Part shown: one piece after another, positions 6,142 through 7,388 of the stretch
How the letters are laid out: each line of letters starts with the position of its first letter
Position numbering within the stretch: the first letter of the stretch is position 1
Assembly: GCA_040752395.1 (NCBI GenBank)
Contig: JBFMHD010000139.1
Coordinates: 1-7,388, forward strand
DNA: 7,388 nucleotides
Source: JBFMHD01 sp040752395 [NCBI: Candidatus Hydrogenedentota bacterium]
Lineage (GTDB): Bacteria > JBFMHD01
Direction of reading: 5' to 3'
Notes under the pieces: generated by a model
Database searches by the model: none
The model's input: the letters and a program-made list of their open reading frames with translations, nothing else
Told to the model about the DNA's origin: nothing
Program-made: the position numbers and the translations under genes

Positions 6142-7388
6142 CTACATCGCTATAAGGTATCTATTCAATCTCATAGAAATTCTATGGCTGAGATTCATAA
6201 ATTTTATACCAATCTGATAATGGTTCTGAAACGGGACTTTATCACAACGGACGACTTTTGCTATAACATAAAAAACATTATCAGGGAATTCAAGATTCAC
6301 CTCAAGAAATTTGTTCAACTGGATCTCTTCAGGTGATTTAAAGAGTAATCCGCCAGCAGAGACATTGACAGTATGAGAATACTTTTTATTTTTCATCACA
6401 TCAGTAAGATTATCGCCCTCATATAGAGTATATGATAAATTCAATTCCTGATTAATACGTTTATAAGAGCGTCGTTCTATTTTATATAATTCTTTCTCAA
6501 TAAAAATATTAACCAATTGTGGATCGAAAAATGTAGCTCTGTTATCATTCAAAAATTTCACACTTAATTTATATACCTCATCTGTAGTACGGTTAATGGA
6601 TTGATTTATAACAAAATTATCAAGTTCCTCTGATATTGCTATAATCCTCGATTCAAGAGGAATAGCTTTACCTGTGATTGCATTCGGGAACCCACTGCCA
6701 TCAAATTTTTCATGATGCATAGAGGTGATAGCTGGTATCTCTTTGTAATCAAAAGACCAGTTAATATAGTTGAGTCGTTCTTTTGTAAGAAGAGTATGCT
6801 CAGGCAATTTTTCATAATCACCTATAATATCCAATCCGAGCTCAAGTTTACCATAATCATGTAATAAAGCTGCAATTTTTATTCTGTCTATCTCAAGCTG
6901 GGACAAACCAAGAGATTCAGCAAGCCCTACTGAATATTTCATAACGCGTTCAGAATGACCACCTTTAACAGGCTGCCTTGAATCAATTGCCGTTGCAAAA
7001 GAATCAGTCATTGTAAAAAACATCTCCCTTGAACCCTCATATAATCTTACATTGTCAAGACAGACCGCAATACTGCCAGCAACACTTGATAAAAAAAGTT
7101 CATCCTCACTATTAAAATCACCCTCTATTTTATTAAGCACCTGTACCACACCAATAATCTTATCATCTCTTGTATACAAAGGTACACATAGCATATTTCT
7201 TGTCTTATAACCTGTTAATTTATCTATCTCGGGGTTAAACCTCCCATCACTGTAAACATCATTTAAATTCACTATTTCACCTGTACGCGCCACATAACCT
7301 GCTATGCCTTTACCTACTGGTAACTTCATATCTTTAATCTCCATATCCTGAGCTACACGATACCACAACTCACCTGTTTCTTCATTAA
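6142..7388 (-). CDS. GAF-HD-GYP-PilZ cyclic-di-GMP signalling protein, 5' end beyond the window
   Basis: The gene is cut by the right edge. The frame stays open to base 7388, and the residues encoded there (EETGELWYRVAQ) are the interior of a GAF domain, so the TTG at 7366-7368 is not the true start. Numbering the visible protein from that TTG codon, the GAF domain covers about 1-110 (PVGKGIAGYVARTGE, CVPLYTRDDKIIGVVQVLNK). An HD-GYP-type domain covers about 120-290, with His138 (GGHSERV), His170-Asp171 and Lys174 (LHDYGK), His191, His218-His219 (HHEKFDGSGFP), and Glu247 where Asp is usual. A PilZ domain runs from about 298 to the end with RRSYKR (R300-x-x-x-R304) and NVSAGG (335-340), the two motifs that bind c-di-GMP. 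GAF would sense a ligand, HD-GYP may cleave c-di-GMP, and PilZ may bind it. GFP in place of GYP and the Asp-to-Glu change make catalysis uncertain. No membrane segment is visible. Confidence 0.9.
   Translation of the reverse strand, partial: NEETGELWYRVAQDMEIKDMKLPVGKGIAGYVARTGEIVNLNDVYSDGRFNPEIDKLTGYKTRNMLCVPLYTRDDKIIGVVQVLNKIEGDFNSEDELFLSSVAGSIAVCLDNVRLYEGSREMFFTMTDSFATAIDSRQPVKGGHSERVMKYSVGLAESLGLSQLEIDRIKIAALLHDYGKLELGLDIIGDYEKLPEHTLLTKERLNYINWSFDYKEIPAITSMHHEKFDGSGFPNAITGKAIPLESRIIAISEELDNFVINQSINRTTDEVYKLSVKFLNDNRATFFDPQLVNIFIEKELYKIERRSYKRINQELNLSYTLYEGDNLTDVMKNKKYSHTVNVSAGGLLFKSPEEIQLNKFLEVNLEFPDNVFYVIAKVVRCDKVPFQNHYQIGIKFMNLSHRISMRLNRYLIAM

Overview
The window is AT-rich bacterial DNA in the standard genetic code. 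It carries five well-supported protein genes, one of them running off the right edge, and one small uncertain gene. There are no tRNA, rRNA, CRISPR or insertion-sequence features. A two-subunit oxygen-labile class I fumarase, a GAF/HD-GYP/PilZ signalling protein, a single Xer recombinase and large TPR proteins suggest an anaerobic or microaerophilic, probably uncultivated bacterium. The sequence alone does not fix the phylum.

Left part (1-1570, + strand): a 136-nt leader holds tandem 7-bp units (TCTTGCN). It is followed by the alpha and beta subunits of a [4Fe-4S] fumarase/tartrate-type hydro-lyase. The 36-nt gap between the subunits contains an 18-nt inverted copy of the leader repeat, directly next to the beta-subunit ribosome binding site.

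Middle part (1571-4937, + strand): a 119-nt non-coding stretch with several possible hairpins precedes a membrane-anchored protein of about 16 TPRs. The TPR gene overlaps the next gene by four bases (ATGA). That next gene encodes a fusion of an N-terminal CBM48-like (glycogen-binding/isoamylase N-terminal type) domain with a C-terminal metallo-beta-lactamase-fold hydrolase. This tightly coupled pair is the most novel-looking system in the window: an anchored protein-interaction scaffold made together with a hydrolase carrying a possible glucan-sensing domain.

Right part (4938-7388, - strand): read in the direction of transcription, the order is a 5'-truncated GAF-HD-GYP-PilZ protein, a hairpin-containing 49-nt gap, a XerC/XerD-type tyrosine recombinase, and a 63-residue acidic ORF of unknown function. 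This group converges on the TPR/hydrolase pair. The signalling protein joins a non-canonical c-di-GMP phosphodiesterase-type domain to a PilZ domain with both c-di-GMP-binding motifs. The genes do not form one obvious pathway: they are central metabolism, an unknown scaffold/hydrolase module, and a signalling/recombination group.
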